Assembly: GCA_023412005.1 (NCBI GenBank)
Contig: JAEYOE010000026.1
Location: 1-64,000, forward strand
Length of the DNA: 64,000 nucleotides
Source of the DNA: Bacillota bacterium
GTDB lineage: Bacteria > Bacillota > Clostridia > Christensenellales > SZUA-584
Direction: 5' to 3'
Part shown: in pieces, positions 1 to 7,882 of the stretch
Numbering within the stretch: the first letter of the stretch is position 1
Layout: each line of letters begins with the position of its first letter
The notes under the pieces: model-generated
What the model was told of the DNA's origin: nothing
Database searches by the model: none
What the model saw: the letters and a program-made list of their open reading frames with translations, nothing else
Position numbers and translations under genes: made by a program

Positions 1-98
1 TTCGAGGGGCAGCCAGTAACAAGCTTTTGCGGCTGCCGACCGTTGAGTACGCCTTAAGGCGATGCCAGAAAAAGAGGGCTATGCCCGTGTATGAAAAA
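1..98. other. GC-rich hairpin cluster, possible tail of a structured RNA
   Basis: No protein is convincing here. The stretch folds into several small hairpins: a 7-bp stem pairing 8-14 with 31-37, the perfect palindrome GCCTTAAGGC at about 52-61, and a GGGC/GCCC stem near 77-85. A stronger hairpin follows at 99-118. This density of short GC stems next to a hairpin suggests the 3' part of a structured RNA or riboswitch cut by the window edge. I do not recognise the family. Confidence 0.25.
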
Positions 99-118
99 CC
101 CCCGGACGTGACCGGGGG
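99..118 (+). terminator. Strong GC hairpin, terminator-like
   Basis: A 7-bp stem (CCCCCGG paired with CCGGGGG) encloses a six-base loop. It is preceded by an A-run and followed by AT-rich sequence without a clear T-tract, so it is an imperfect intrinsic terminator. It would close whatever transcript enters from the left. Confidence 0.35.
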
Positions 119-401
119 ATCATTATTAGATGGCGAAAGAAATATGGTTTATTGATTAAAAAGTTCCTGTAGGCGGCTTGCCGCAATGGAGCTGCATCTC
201 AAAACAAAGCAGTCTCTTTAGTCGTCTGCCGTCGGGAGCTTAAAGGGGTAGCCTTTCATTTGCAATGGAGAAAACTGATTTGCTCAGTGAAAGCTTTCGT
301 ATAGACGGCGATCATTTTGCTTCTTGTGAATCCTTTATGAACATATCGAAAATTTGTACGCCTCGTGCAGGACTTTTTCATTTCGTGTTTAAATACTATG
401 T
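119..401. other. Gap before dgt, no gene seen
   Basis: No reading frame with coding character and no recognisable RNA was found. The last 30 bases are AT-rich. A TACTAT box at 394-399 lies so close to the dgt start codon that, if it is a -10 element, the transcript would begin at or near the start codon. No Shine-Dalgarno sequence is visible. Confidence 0.3.
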
Positions 402-1409
402 ATGGATATGAACGAAGCGAATTTCCGCGAAATCAGTGAGAATAACGAGATTGCGCACTTATCGCCGTACGCGGCCAAGGCAGCGCAGTCTAAAGGGCGC
501 GAGCACCCGATAACGCCATGCCCGCTGCGCACCGATTTTCAGCGTGACCGCGATCGCATTATCCACTGCAAATCGTTCCGGCGCTTGAAGCACAAAACGC
601 AGGTGTTTCTCTCGCCCGAGGGAGACCATTATCGTACGCGCCTCACGCACACGCTGGAGGTGTCGCAGATCGCGCGGACGATTGCGCGCTGCCTGAAGCT
701 CAATGAGGATTTAACCGAGGCCATTGCACTTGGGCACGACCTGGGGCACACGCCGTTCGGGCACGCGGGCGAACGCGTGCTGCAGCAGCTGACCGGCCAT
801 TTTGCGCACAGTGAACAGAGCCTGCGCGTGGTGGAGCTGCTCGAAAACGGCACGGGGCTCAATTTGACATATGAAGTGCGTGATGGTATACTCAACCACC
901 GCAAATCCGGTAAACCGCAGACGCTTGAAGGCATGGTCGTCAACCTCTCGGATAGAATCGCCTACATCAATCACGATATTGACGACGCGCTCAGAGCGGG
1001 AATTATCAGCGGCATCCCCAAAGAATGCGCCGACGGGCTCGGGCAGACGCACGGGGAGCGCATCAACACGATGATAACGGACGTTGTGCAAAGCAGCGTG
1101 AACAAGCCCAAGGTCGACATGTCAGAATCGACGGCGGCTCTCACCGAAACACTGCGGCAGTTCATGTTCGAAAAGGTGTATCTGGGGTCTGCAGCCAAAA
1201 CCGAAGAAATTAAGGCTGAGCATATGCTCGAAATGCTGTTCGATCTGTTTACAAAGCAGCCACATATGATGGGAGACGACGCGGCACGCCGCATAGAGAC
1301 GTTTGGCCTCAAAGTGACGGTGACCGATTATATCGCAGGCATGACTGACCGCTACGCCGTGGCACTGTTCAGAGATATTTACATTCCGAAAGGTTGGTAT
1401 AAGTATTAG
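402..1409 (+). CDS. dgt: Deoxyguanosinetriphosphate triphosphohydrolase-like HD protein
   Basis: HD-superfamily dNTP triphosphohydrolase, expected to cleave dNTPs to deoxynucleoside and triphosphate and so adjust the nucleotide pool. The 335-residue protein carries the clostridial dGTPase-like signature: CPLRTDFQRDRDRI, then FRRLKHKTQVF, the RTRLTHTLEV segment supplying the first HD-site histidine, and ALGHDLGHTPFGHAGE with the metal-binding HD pair. A later YINHDIDDA segment supplies the last aspartate. The start is uncertain: ATG at 402 or in frame at 408, neither with a Shine-Dalgarno site. It overlaps dnaG by one base, the usual clostridial dgt-dnaG-rpoD arrangement. Substrate preference cannot be read from sequence. 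Confidence 0.9.
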   Translation: MDMNEANFREISENNEIAHLSPYAAKAAQSKGREHPITPCPLRTDFQRDRDRIIHCKSFRRLKHKTQVFLSPEGDHYRTRLTHTLEVSQIARTIARCLKLNEDLTEAIALGHDLGHTPFGHAGERVLQQLTGHFAHSEQSLRVVELLENGTGLNLTYEVRDGILNHRKSGKPQTLEGMVVNLSDRIAYINHDIDDALRAGIISGIPKECADGLGQTHGERINTMITDVVQSSVNKPKVDMSESTAALTETLRQFMFEKVYLGSAAKTEEIKAEHMLEMLFDLFTKQPHMMGDDAARRIETFGLKVTVTDYIAGMTDRYAVALFRDIYIPKGWYKY

Positions 1410-3160
1410 TGGCAAGGTTCAGCGATAGCTGGCTTTCTGAGCTTTACAACAAAACAGATATTGTCGACGTTGTTTCCGATTATACAGCTTTGACGGAGAA
1501 GGGTGGCAACTATTGGGGGCTGTGCCCATTTCATCACGAAAAGACACCGTCTTTTTCGGTGAACCGTGAAAAACAGCTGTATTACTGTTTTGGCTGCAAG
1601 CAGGGCGGCAACGCTGCCAACTTCATCATGAAAACAGAGAACCTCACATTCGGAGAATCTGTGGAGCTGCTGGCGCGGCGCTGCAACCTGTCTATGCCGC
1701 AGATGATTGACGATAAGCAGTACCGAGAGGTCAAAGAAAAAAAGAAGCTGATTGCCGAGATGCACAAAGCGGCTGCAAGGGTTTACCACGATACGTTGAT
1801 GTCAGCCGAAGGAGCCGGAGCGCTCGCATACTTGAAGCGGCGCGGCATCGGCGAGGATGTTGTCAAACGCTTCGGCCTCGGCTACGCGCCGGATAAATGG
1901 GACACGATTACATCGCTGCTGACTCAGAACGGTTATTCGTCCTCAATCATCGGCGAGAGCGGCCTTATCACGGAAAAGAACGGCAAGCTGTTTGACACGT
2001 TCCGCAACCGTGTGATGTACCCCATTATCAACGTGTTCGGCGAGGTCATCGCATTTGGCGGCCGAGTTCTCGATGATTCAACACCCAAGTATCTGAACAC
2101 GAGAGATACCGTGCTGTTTAACAAACGGCGCAACCTCTACGGCATCGATCTGCTGCGTCGGCAGAAAAGCATAAAAAGCGCTGTGATCGTTGAAGGGTAT
2201 ATGGATGTGGTGTCGATGTTCGCGGGCGGCGTCAAATCGGTGGTGGCGTCACTCGGCACCGCGCTGACAAGAGAGCAGGCTGTGCTGTTAAAACGCTATA
2301 CCAGCGACGTGTTTATTGCGTACGACGGCGACGAGGCCGGCGAGATCGCGACGCAAAAAGCAATGGGGATACTCGAAGCCGAGGGCTTCAGTGTGCGCGT
2401 GATTCGCTTTAACGACGGGATGGACCCGGACGACTTTATCCGTAAATACGGGCTGAACGGATTCGCCAAAAAGGTCAAGGCGGCACCGTCGGCCCTGGGG
2501 TATCGTCTGGAAATGAAGAAACGCGACTTTCTGCTTGATACCGAGGACGGGCGTGAGGGGTATGCGATTGAAGCCGCAAAAATCATCGCGGGGATTGACA
2601 GCCCGATAAAGCGCGAGCGCTATGCCGAAGCGGTGGCAGAGCAAACCGGATACAGCGCGGCGTCGATTTTGGGCCAAATGCATAAGAGAGCCGCAAGTGA
2701 GAATACTAATACCAATTATAGGTATAATAAGACTGAAAAAACCGCGGACAGCCCGCAAAGCGCTTTTTTGGCATGTGCATTGGCGCAGGTTAGGTATTTT
2801 GCGGATGTGGCGGATGAAATCGGAGTGGATGAGTTCTTTCATAAATCGCATAAAATTATTTTTTCTGCGTTATATGACAGCGTAAAAAGAGGAATTCAGC
2901 CAACATATGCCGAAGTATTATCGCAGATTGATGACGAAGAGGACCGCAACGAGGCGACACGGCTGATGGGCATGAATGCGGCCGCTGACGATCCGGTTGT
3001 ATATCTTCGAGATTGTATTGTGCGAATACGCATTCTGGGGCTCGAAAATAAGCGGGGAGAGCTGATGGAAGCACTTCGTAGCGCATCGTCTGACGAACGC
3101 AGAAAGCTGCTCGCCGAGATCGGTGAGATAGATAAAGAATTGAACCTGAAAAAGGTTTGA
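1409..3160 (+). CDS. dnaG: DNA primase DnaG
   Basis: Synthesises RNA primers at the replication fork. The 583-residue protein has the N-terminal CHC2 zinc-binding domain (C39, H42, C60, C63), a catalytic core with the Toprim motifs (VEGYMDVVSMF near residue 255 and AYDGDEAG near 300), and a C-terminal helicase-binding region after a short AT-rich linker near 425-445. It starts with GTG that shares one base with the dgt stop codon, so translation is probably coupled. Only about 20 bases separate it from rpoD, which fits the macromolecular synthesis operon of Firmicutes. Length is typical. Confidence 0.97.
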   Translation: MARFSDSWLSELYNKTDIVDVVSDYTALTEKGGNYWGLCPFHHEKTPSFSVNREKQLYYCFGCKQGGNAANFIMKTENLTFGESVELLARRCNLSMPQMIDDKQYREVKEKKKLIAEMHKAAARVYHDTLMSAEGAGALAYLKRRGIGEDVVKRFGLGYAPDKWDTITSLLTQNGYSSSIIGESGLITEKNGKLFDTFRNRVMYPIINVFGEVIAFGGRVLDDSTPKYLNTRDTVLFNKRRNLYGIDLLRRQKSIKSAVIVEGYMDVVSMFAGGVKSVVASLGTALTREQAVLLKRYTSDVFIAYDGDEAGEIATQKAMGILEAEGFSVRVIRFNDGMDPDDFIRKYGLNGFAKKVKAAPSALGYRLEMKKRDFLLDTEDGREGYAIEAAKIIAGIDSPIKRERYAEAVAEQTGYSAASILGQMHKRAASENTNTNYRYNKTEKTADSPQSAFLACALAQVRYFADVADEIGVDEFFHKSHKIIFSALYDSVKRGIQPTYAEVLSQIDDEEDRNEATRLMGMNAAADDPVVYLRDCIVRIRILGLENKRGELMEALRSASSDERRKLLAEIGEIDKELNLKKV

Positions 3161-3180
3161 GTGAATAGGGTGATTGTATT

Positions 3181-4431
3181 TTGAATAAAAAACCGGCAGC
3201 GCAGCCGAAAACAAAGAATAAGCCATCCGTGAGCCAAGAGCTGGCAGTTTCAACGGACGCGAAGCAAAATGGCAAGGAAAAAGCGATACAGCCCGAATCG
3301 GATGTGACGCTGTCCAAGGAGAACCTTGCGAGGCTTCAGGCGCTCAGCGTCGTGTCGCAGTCAGACAAAGAGGAAAAGCTTAAAGACATCATTGAATCGG
3401 GCAAGAAGAAGGGCGTTTTAACCTACAAGGAAATCAACGATGCGCTCGACGGCGCGGAAATTGACGCCGAGAATCTTGATAAGCTTTTGGGCGCGCTCGA
3501 AGAGATGAAGATCGACGTTGTCGACGGAGAATTCGAGAAGGAAATAAGCGAAGACGAAGAAGACGTTGATGCGGATATCGATCTGTCGATGCCGGAGGGC
3601 ATCAGCATTGACGACCCGGTCAGAATGTACTTGAAGGAAATCGGGAAAGTCAATCTGCTGTCTGCGGACGAAGAGGTGCAGCTCGCCAAGCTGATGGCTG
3701 AGGGAGACGACGAGGCCAAGCGCAGGCTGGCCGAAGCGAACTTGAGGCTGGTTGTGAGCATTGCCAAACGGTATGTGGGCCGCGGTATGCTGTTTCTTGA
3801 TTTAATTCAGGAAGGCAACTTAGGGCTTATTAAAGCCGTCGAAAAGTTTGACTATACCAAAGGCTATAAGTTTTCAACATACGCCACATGGTGGATTCGT
3901 CAGGCCATTACCCGCGCCATTGCCGATCAGGCACGTACGATTCGTATCCCCGTTCACATGGTGGAAACAATCAACAAGCTGATCCGCGTGTCGCGGCAGC
4001 TGCTTCAGCAATACGGGCGCGACCCGCTGCCCGAAGAGGTGGCGCGCGAGATGGACATCAGCGAAGACAAGGTTCGAGAGATTATCAAGATCGCACAGGA
4101 GCCGGTGTCGCTGGAAACACCGATCGGCGAAGAGGAAGACAGCCATCTCGGCGATTTTATTCCTGACGACGATGCACCCGCACCGGCCGAAGCGGCGGCA
4201 TTCACATTGCTGAAAGAACAGCTGATGGATGTGCTCGATACACTGACGCCGCGTGAAGAAAAGGTGCTGCGTCTGCGTTTTGGACTGGACGACGGACGTG
4301 CGCGCACGCTCGAAGAAGTCGGCAAAGAGTTTATGGTGACCAGAGAACGCATCCGTCAGATTGAAGCGAAGGCGCTGCGCAAGCTGCGCCACCCGAGCCG
4401 CAGCAAAAAACTCAGAGACTTTCTGGATTAA
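3181..4431 (+). CDS. rpoD: Primary RNA polymerase sigma factor RpoD (SigA)
   Basis: Housekeeping sigma-70 factor that directs RNA polymerase to TTGACA/TATAAT promoters. The 416-residue protein begins with a charged, low-complexity stretch, then a region 1.1-like helical block (about 55-120), region 1.2 ([11 protein letters not shown]), region 2 with [14 protein letters not shown] and the -10 recognition helix [13 protein letters not shown], region 3, and a region 4 helix-turn-helix ([19 protein letters not shown]). The TTG start has GGGTGA about seven bases upstream. Third gene of the dgt-dnaG-rpoD operon. A hairpin about 30 bases after the stop closes the unit. Confidence 0.97.
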   Translation: MNKKPAAQPKTKNKPSVSQELAVSTDAKQNGKEKAIQPESDVTLSKENLARLQALSVVSQSDKEEKLKDIIESGKKKGVLTYKEINDALDGAEIDAENLDKLLGALEEMKIDVVDGEFEKEISEDEEDVDADIDLSMPEGISIDDPVRMYLKEIGKVNLLSADEEVQLAKLMAEGDDEAKRRLAEANLRLVVSIAKRYVGRGMLFLDLIQEGNLGLIKAVEKFDYTKGYKFSTYATWWIRQAITRAIADQARTIRIPVHMVETINKLIRVSRQLLQQYGRDPLPEEVAREMDISEDKVREIIKIAQEPVSLETPIGEEEDSHLGDFIPDDDAPAPAEAAAFTLLKEQLMDVLDTLTPREEKVLRLRFGLDDGRARTLEEVGKEFMVTRERIRQIEAKALRKLRHPSRSKKLRDFLD

Positions 4432-4460
4432 TGATAATCCGCATAAATATGTAGAAAATC

Positions 4461-4481
4461 GAGGCAGCCGGGGGCTGCCTC
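4461..4481 (+). terminator. Hairpin after rpoD
   Basis: A perfect 9-bp stem (GAGGCAGCC with GGCTGCCTC) and a three-base loop lie 30 bases after the rpoD stop. The following TGTTATG is only weakly T-rich, so readthrough into trmK is possible. Confidence 0.5.
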
Positions 4482-4514
4482 TGTTATGCATAAAGGATTG
4501 TAAGGGGGAAAGGC

Positions 4515-5195
4515 ATGCTGTCTAACAGGCTCAAAGCCATCGCCTTGATGGTGCCCGAATGCCAAACGGTGGCCGACATCGGGTGCGATCACGGAAAGCT
4601 GGCTTTGTGGCTGTTGAAAAACGGACGGGCCCAATACGCCATATGCAGCGATATCAGCGCCCCGTCGCTGGAGAAAGCGCGCGGGCTCGCGGTGACGATG
4701 GGTTTGCAGCACGCCGTCTCACTGCGTGTGGGCAGCGGGTTTGACGTGCTGAAAAAGGGCGAAGCCGACACGGCTGTGATTGCCGGTATGGGCGGCGTAC
4801 TGATGACGTCGTTGCTCGAGCAAGGGGAGGACAAACTGCCGGATACGCTCGTTCTTGCCTGTCAGCGAGACCCTGACGTGCTGCGAGGCTGGCTTGTGCG
4901 CAACGGCTTTGTCATCAGCGACGAAGACATCTTGCTGGAAAGCAGGCATTATTATCAGGTTATCCGCGCGGAAAAAGGGCCAAGCCCTCTGCTGACAGAC
5001 GCAGAGCTGGAATTTGGCCCTGTGCTGCTTGCTGAAAAAACCGAGATTCTGAAGAGCTTTGTGGCGCAGCGTATCAAGCAGACAAAAAGAATACGCAGCA
5101 CGCTGACGACAACAGACGCGGCAAAAAAAGACGAGCTGTTGAGCGGCATCAATGATCGCCTGCGGCTGTATGAAGAGGTGTTAAAATGCCTGTAA
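4515..5195 (+). CDS. trmK: tRNA (adenine(22)-N(1))-methyltransferase TrmK
   Basis: SAM-dependent methyltransferase for m1A22 in tRNA (COG2384 family). The 226-residue protein opens with LSNRLKAIALMVPEC and has the Rossmann motif VADIGCDHGKLALWLL around residue 20, an acidic SAM-ribose position in ICSDISAPSLEKA, and the AVIAGMGGVLM motif typical of TrmK. A helical C-terminal domain follows. The start is preceded by AAGGGGGAAA. It overlaps the next gene by ten bases, so the two are probably translated together, as in many Firmicutes. Assignment rests on motifs and context. Confidence 0.9.
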   Translation: MLSNRLKAIALMVPECQTVADIGCDHGKLALWLLKNGRAQYAICSDISAPSLEKARGLAVTMGLQHAVSLRVGSGFDVLKKGEADTAVIAGMGGVLMTSLLEQGEDKLPDTLVLACQRDPDVLRGWLVRNGFVISDEDILLESRHYYQVIRAEKGPSPLLTDAELEFGPVLLAEKTEILKSFVAQRIKQTKRIRSTLTTTDAAKKDELLSGINDRLRLYEEVLKCL

Positions 5196-5974
5196 CCGTT
5201 GGGGAATTTGTGCGCATCGTCGAAACGATTGCTCCACGCGAGCTGGCTTACCCGTGGGACAATTCGGGGCTGCTGCTGTGCTGCGGCCACACGGTGAGCC
5301 GGGTGCTCATCGCGCTGGACGCGACACCGGCTGTGGCTAAGGAAGCGCAGGATAAAAACTGCGACATGCTGCTCGTGCATCATCCGCTGATTTTTTCGCC
5401 GCTGAAATCGCTCAGCTGTGACAATACCGCAGATGCTGTGCTGATGACGCTGATACGCGCAAACATTTCGCTGTATGCGGCGCACACGAGCTTCGACCGT
5501 GCACAAGGCGGTATCGGCGATGCGCTGGCGCAAAGGCTGGGCCTTTGCGATGTTCGAAGCGTGCCGGATGCGGGGGAGCTGCTGATGCGCACCGGTCAGC
5601 TGGCTCAAACACACGATAAGCAGGCGCTGGTTACGCGCGTGAAAGAAGCGCTTGACGTAACAGCTGTCAAGGTGTCAGCCGGTGATTTTGGCGGTGTATC
5701 ACGCGTGGCTGTGGTGGGCGGCAGCGGCGGCGATTTCGTGGCGGCGGCTAAAAGCGCCGGGGCACAGGCGCTTGTGACGGGAGAGGCAAAGCACCACCAT
5801 TTCATTGAAGCGGCGGCGGCGGGTTTGCTGCTTATTGAGGCGGGACATTTTCATACGGAATGTGCGTTCGCCGACAGAATAGATATGAGTTTACAATCCC
5901 TTATAAATGAGGTACAATTAGATTTAGGCCTTATAAAGGCTGAAAACGATATGGCACCATACGCGTTTGAATAA
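5186..5974 (+). CDS. Nif3-like dinuclear metal center protein
   Basis: Member of the Nif3/YqfO/DUF34 family, widespread toroid-forming proteins with a dinuclear metal site and no agreed function (GTP cyclohydrolase I-like labels are common but unproven). Visible signatures in 262 residues: YPWDNSGLLL near residue 25, LLVHHPLIF near 60 supplying metal ligands, AAHTSFDRAQGG near 95, and the C-terminal GEAKHHHFIEA and EAGHFHTE metal ligands. The length matches the short family form without the inserted PII-like domain. The start codon lies inside the end of trmK, a conserved pairing that hints at a tRNA-related or metabolite repair role. Confidence 0.88.
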   Translation: MPVTVGEFVRIVETIAPRELAYPWDNSGLLLCCGHTVSRVLIALDATPAVAKEAQDKNCDMLLVHHPLIFSPLKSLSCDNTADAVLMTLIRANISLYAAHTSFDRAQGGIGDALAQRLGLCDVRSVPDAGELLMRTGQLAQTHDKQALVTRVKEALDVTAVKVSAGDFGGVSRVAVVGGSGGDFVAAAKSAGAQALVTGEAKHHHFIEAAAAGLLLIEAGHFHTECAFADRIDMSLQSLINEVQLDLGLIKAENDMAPYAFE

Positions 5975-6007
5975 TACGGACGCGTTGAAGTTGGGAGGAT
6001 CAATTAT

Positions 6008-6730
6008 TTGGATAAGCTGGCATTACTGTATGAGTACCAGCAGGCAGACGCCGAGCTTGAGGCTTATGAGAAAAATCTAAAAAACACACCGACGCGCAAA
6101 CAGCTGATTAAGCTTCAGAATTATTTAAAGAAGCAGCAGGCTGTGCTTCGTGATATGGAAAACAAGGCGCTGGTGGAGCAAAACGCGCTATTGGAGATCG
6201 ATTCTCAGTACGAACGCATGATTGAGCTGCTGAATAAAAAGCACAAGAACATCGGTGAGTACGAGAAGATGGATCCGGAGGAACTCGATTATAACGTTGT
6301 CCGCGATCTCGTTCACGAGTATGAGACAACATACGATAATATCGTGAAGCAGAAGAGCAGAGCCGTTGCCGTTCAGAAAAAGGCGGAGGAGACGGAAGCG
6401 CGGCTTAAAGAGATTCTTGTCAGCGTCAGCAAGGCACAGAAGGATTTTGCAACGCTGAAAAAACAGCACGAGGATGAGCTGCGTGCCGGTTCCGATACGC
6501 TCGAAAAGCTGCGCAAGGCGGTTGATCTGGCGGCATCTAAGGTGGAGCCTGCGCTGCTCGAGCGCTACAACCGCATTAAGCAAAACAGGCCGCAGCCGGT
6601 CACGATGCTCAAAGACGGCCGCTGCATGGGCTGTAATATGGAGCTGCCGTCAAGGGATTTGGCGAAGCTCAAGAAAGACGGCGTGATTGTGGAATGTGAG
6701 AATTGCGGCCGTATCCTCTATCTGATATAA
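6008..6730 (+). CDS. Coiled-coil protein with C4 zinc ribbon (zf-RING_7)
   Basis: Function unknown. The 240-residue protein is mostly a long charged coiled coil (about 10-190) followed by a C4 zinc ribbon with C206/C209 and C230/C233 (CMGCNMELPSRDL then CENCGRILYL). This architecture is COG1579, a nucleic-acid-binding-like family often next to trmK and nif3 in Firmicutes. The TTG start is chosen because GGGAGG sits eight bases upstream and no ATG fits. The last codons contain the rnpB promoter, so the gene end and the RNA gene are interlocked. Confidence 0.8.
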   Translation: MDKLALLYEYQQADAELEAYEKNLKNTPTRKQLIKLQNYLKKQQAVLRDMENKALVEQNALLEIDSQYERMIELLNKKHKNIGEYEKMDPEELDYNVVRDLVHEYETTYDNIVKQKSRAVAVQKKAEETEARLKEILVSVSKAQKDFATLKKQHEDELRAGSDTLEKLRKAVDLAASKVEPALLERYNRIKQNRPQPVTMLKDGRCMGCNMELPSRDLAKLKKDGVIVECENCGRILYLI

Positions 6731-6731
6731 T
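6703..6731 (+). promoter_or_regulatory. rnpB promoter
   Basis: TTGCGG at 6703-6708 and TATAAT at 6726-6731 are separated by 17 bases. Transcription would start near 6738, which coincides with the first paired base of RNase P RNA. The promoter is embedded in the last codons of the upstream gene. Confidence 0.8.
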
Positions 6732-6737
6732 TAGTTT

Positions 6738-7070
6738 TGAGCAAGCCGAACGGTCGCCCGTCGAAAGATGGGAGGAAAGTCCGAGCTCCGCAGGGCAGGA
6801 CGCCGGGTAACTCCCGGTGGAGGCGACTCTAAGGATAGTGCAACAGAGATATACCGCCGGTATTTAACCGGCAAGGGTGGAAAGGTGAGGTAAGAGCTCA
6901 CCAGAGCCTTGGCGACTTGGCTGCTATGTAAACCCCGTCCGGTGCAAGATTGATAGTGGGCATGAAGCGGTAGCCCGCCGCGCCCCATGTAATCGCTGGA
7001 GCCTGCTGGCAACCGCAGGCGTAGATAGATGACCGTTCTCGACAGAACTCGGCTTACAGGCTTGTCTCAA
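6738..7070 (+). ncRNA. rnpB: RNase P RNA
   Basis: Catalytic RNA of RNase P, which matures the 5' ends of tRNAs. Recognised from conserved blocks: the terminal P1 stem (GAGCAAGCC near 6739 pairing with GGCTTGTC near 7059), GAGGAAAGTCCGAGCTC near 6771-6787, the CAGGGCAGGACGCCGGG segment after it, the ATAGTGCAACAGAGA block near 6836, the AACCCCGTCCGGTGCAAG block near 6931, and the closing AGATAGATGACCG segment near 7023 with CAGAACTCGGCTTACAGG. Ends are estimated from P1 pairing and promoter position. Confidence 0.95.
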
Positions 7071-7081
7071 TAACTTGATTT

Positions 7082-7109
7082 AAAAAGAAGCTTTAAACGG
7101 CTTCTTTTT
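7082..7109 (+). terminator. rnpB intrinsic terminator
   Basis: A 10-bp stem (AAAAAGAAGC with GCTTCTTTTT), an eight-base loop and a run of Ts right after the RNase P RNA form a clear intrinsic terminator. Confidence 0.85.
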
Positions 7110-7254
7110 TTCTGCCAAAAAAGCCGCACTCTCACGGGGAAAGCAAAGACTGATAAAACCAAAATTTTTTATAAGAGAGGTAGCGAGTCGATGAAAAAAT
7201 GAACTTAAATCAACATCACTATTCGCACATATTGAACGAAAACAGCTTCTATAG

Positions 7255-7361
7255 CGGTCATTCTGAACCCGCAACGCGGGTGACTACGAAGTGGAATAGG
7301 ATCTGTCTCAACAGAGCCTGGTCCACTTCGTAGTCGTCGCTTCGCTCCTCAGGATGACCGG
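7255..7361. repeat. MITE/REP-like imperfect inverted repeat
   Basis: The element begins CGGTCATTCTGA and ends CAGGATGACCGG, with a second inner inverted pair (ACTACGAAGTGGA and TCCACTTCGTAGT). The ends are near-complementary, so the element folds into one long hairpin of about 107 bases. It resembles the non-coding palindromic repeats with ATGAC ends scattered through clostridial genomes. No ORF lies in it. The bases between the rnpB terminator and this element hold nothing recognisable. Confidence 0.65.
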
Positions 7362-7486
7362 GTTTAGTAACTTTACCTGAAGCCCTTCATTGCTGAAAGG
7401 CTTAACCATGTTTTACGTTGATATTCGATTAAAGTTATTCCGCTTCGCTTTCGGTCAGCAAGTCTTTTTCGGCGTGGAAGTGTTGT

Positions 7487-7760
7487 TCATTTTAACAATT
7501 TTTCTTGTAGATTTACACCATACTCGACATAAGAACTTTTATTTTCTTTAACAAAAATTACTTTTGTAACCCATGTCTCATAATCATATATTTGACCGTT
7601 CTTATGAATATCTTTAAATTGCTGTAGGCCGTTAAGAATACCTTTTCCTCGACAGTCAACTCATCAGATAAATCACTTCTTCATAAGCTTTTGCACTTTT
7701 CATCACTTGGGCCTTCTACCCACTTTTCGATTATCTTCGTTTTCAGACACAAAAGTTTTT
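7487..7760 (-). pseudogene. Decayed AT-rich gene remnant
   Basis: Reading the minus strand from about 7752, protein-like segments continue across frame changes: TKIIEKWVEGPSDEKCKSL, then RSDLSDELTVEEKVFL, then a final open segment from FKDIHKNGQIYDYETWV to YVEYGVNLQEKLLK ending at a TGA at 7487-7489. Two or more frameshifts and an in-frame stop break it. The base composition is much more AT-rich than the neighbours, suggesting acquired DNA that has decayed. The family is not recognised. Between 7761 and 7872 nothing else is seen. Confidence 0.5.
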
Positions 7761-7882
7761 TTGAAATAATAACGAATAATAAGTTTGTTCATTTTTTTGC
7801 TGTTTATTTTGCTCTGTTCCAGTGAATTGTTCCACCGCTGCAAGACAATAATAAACGAAGAATCACATGCAACGGAGGGTCT

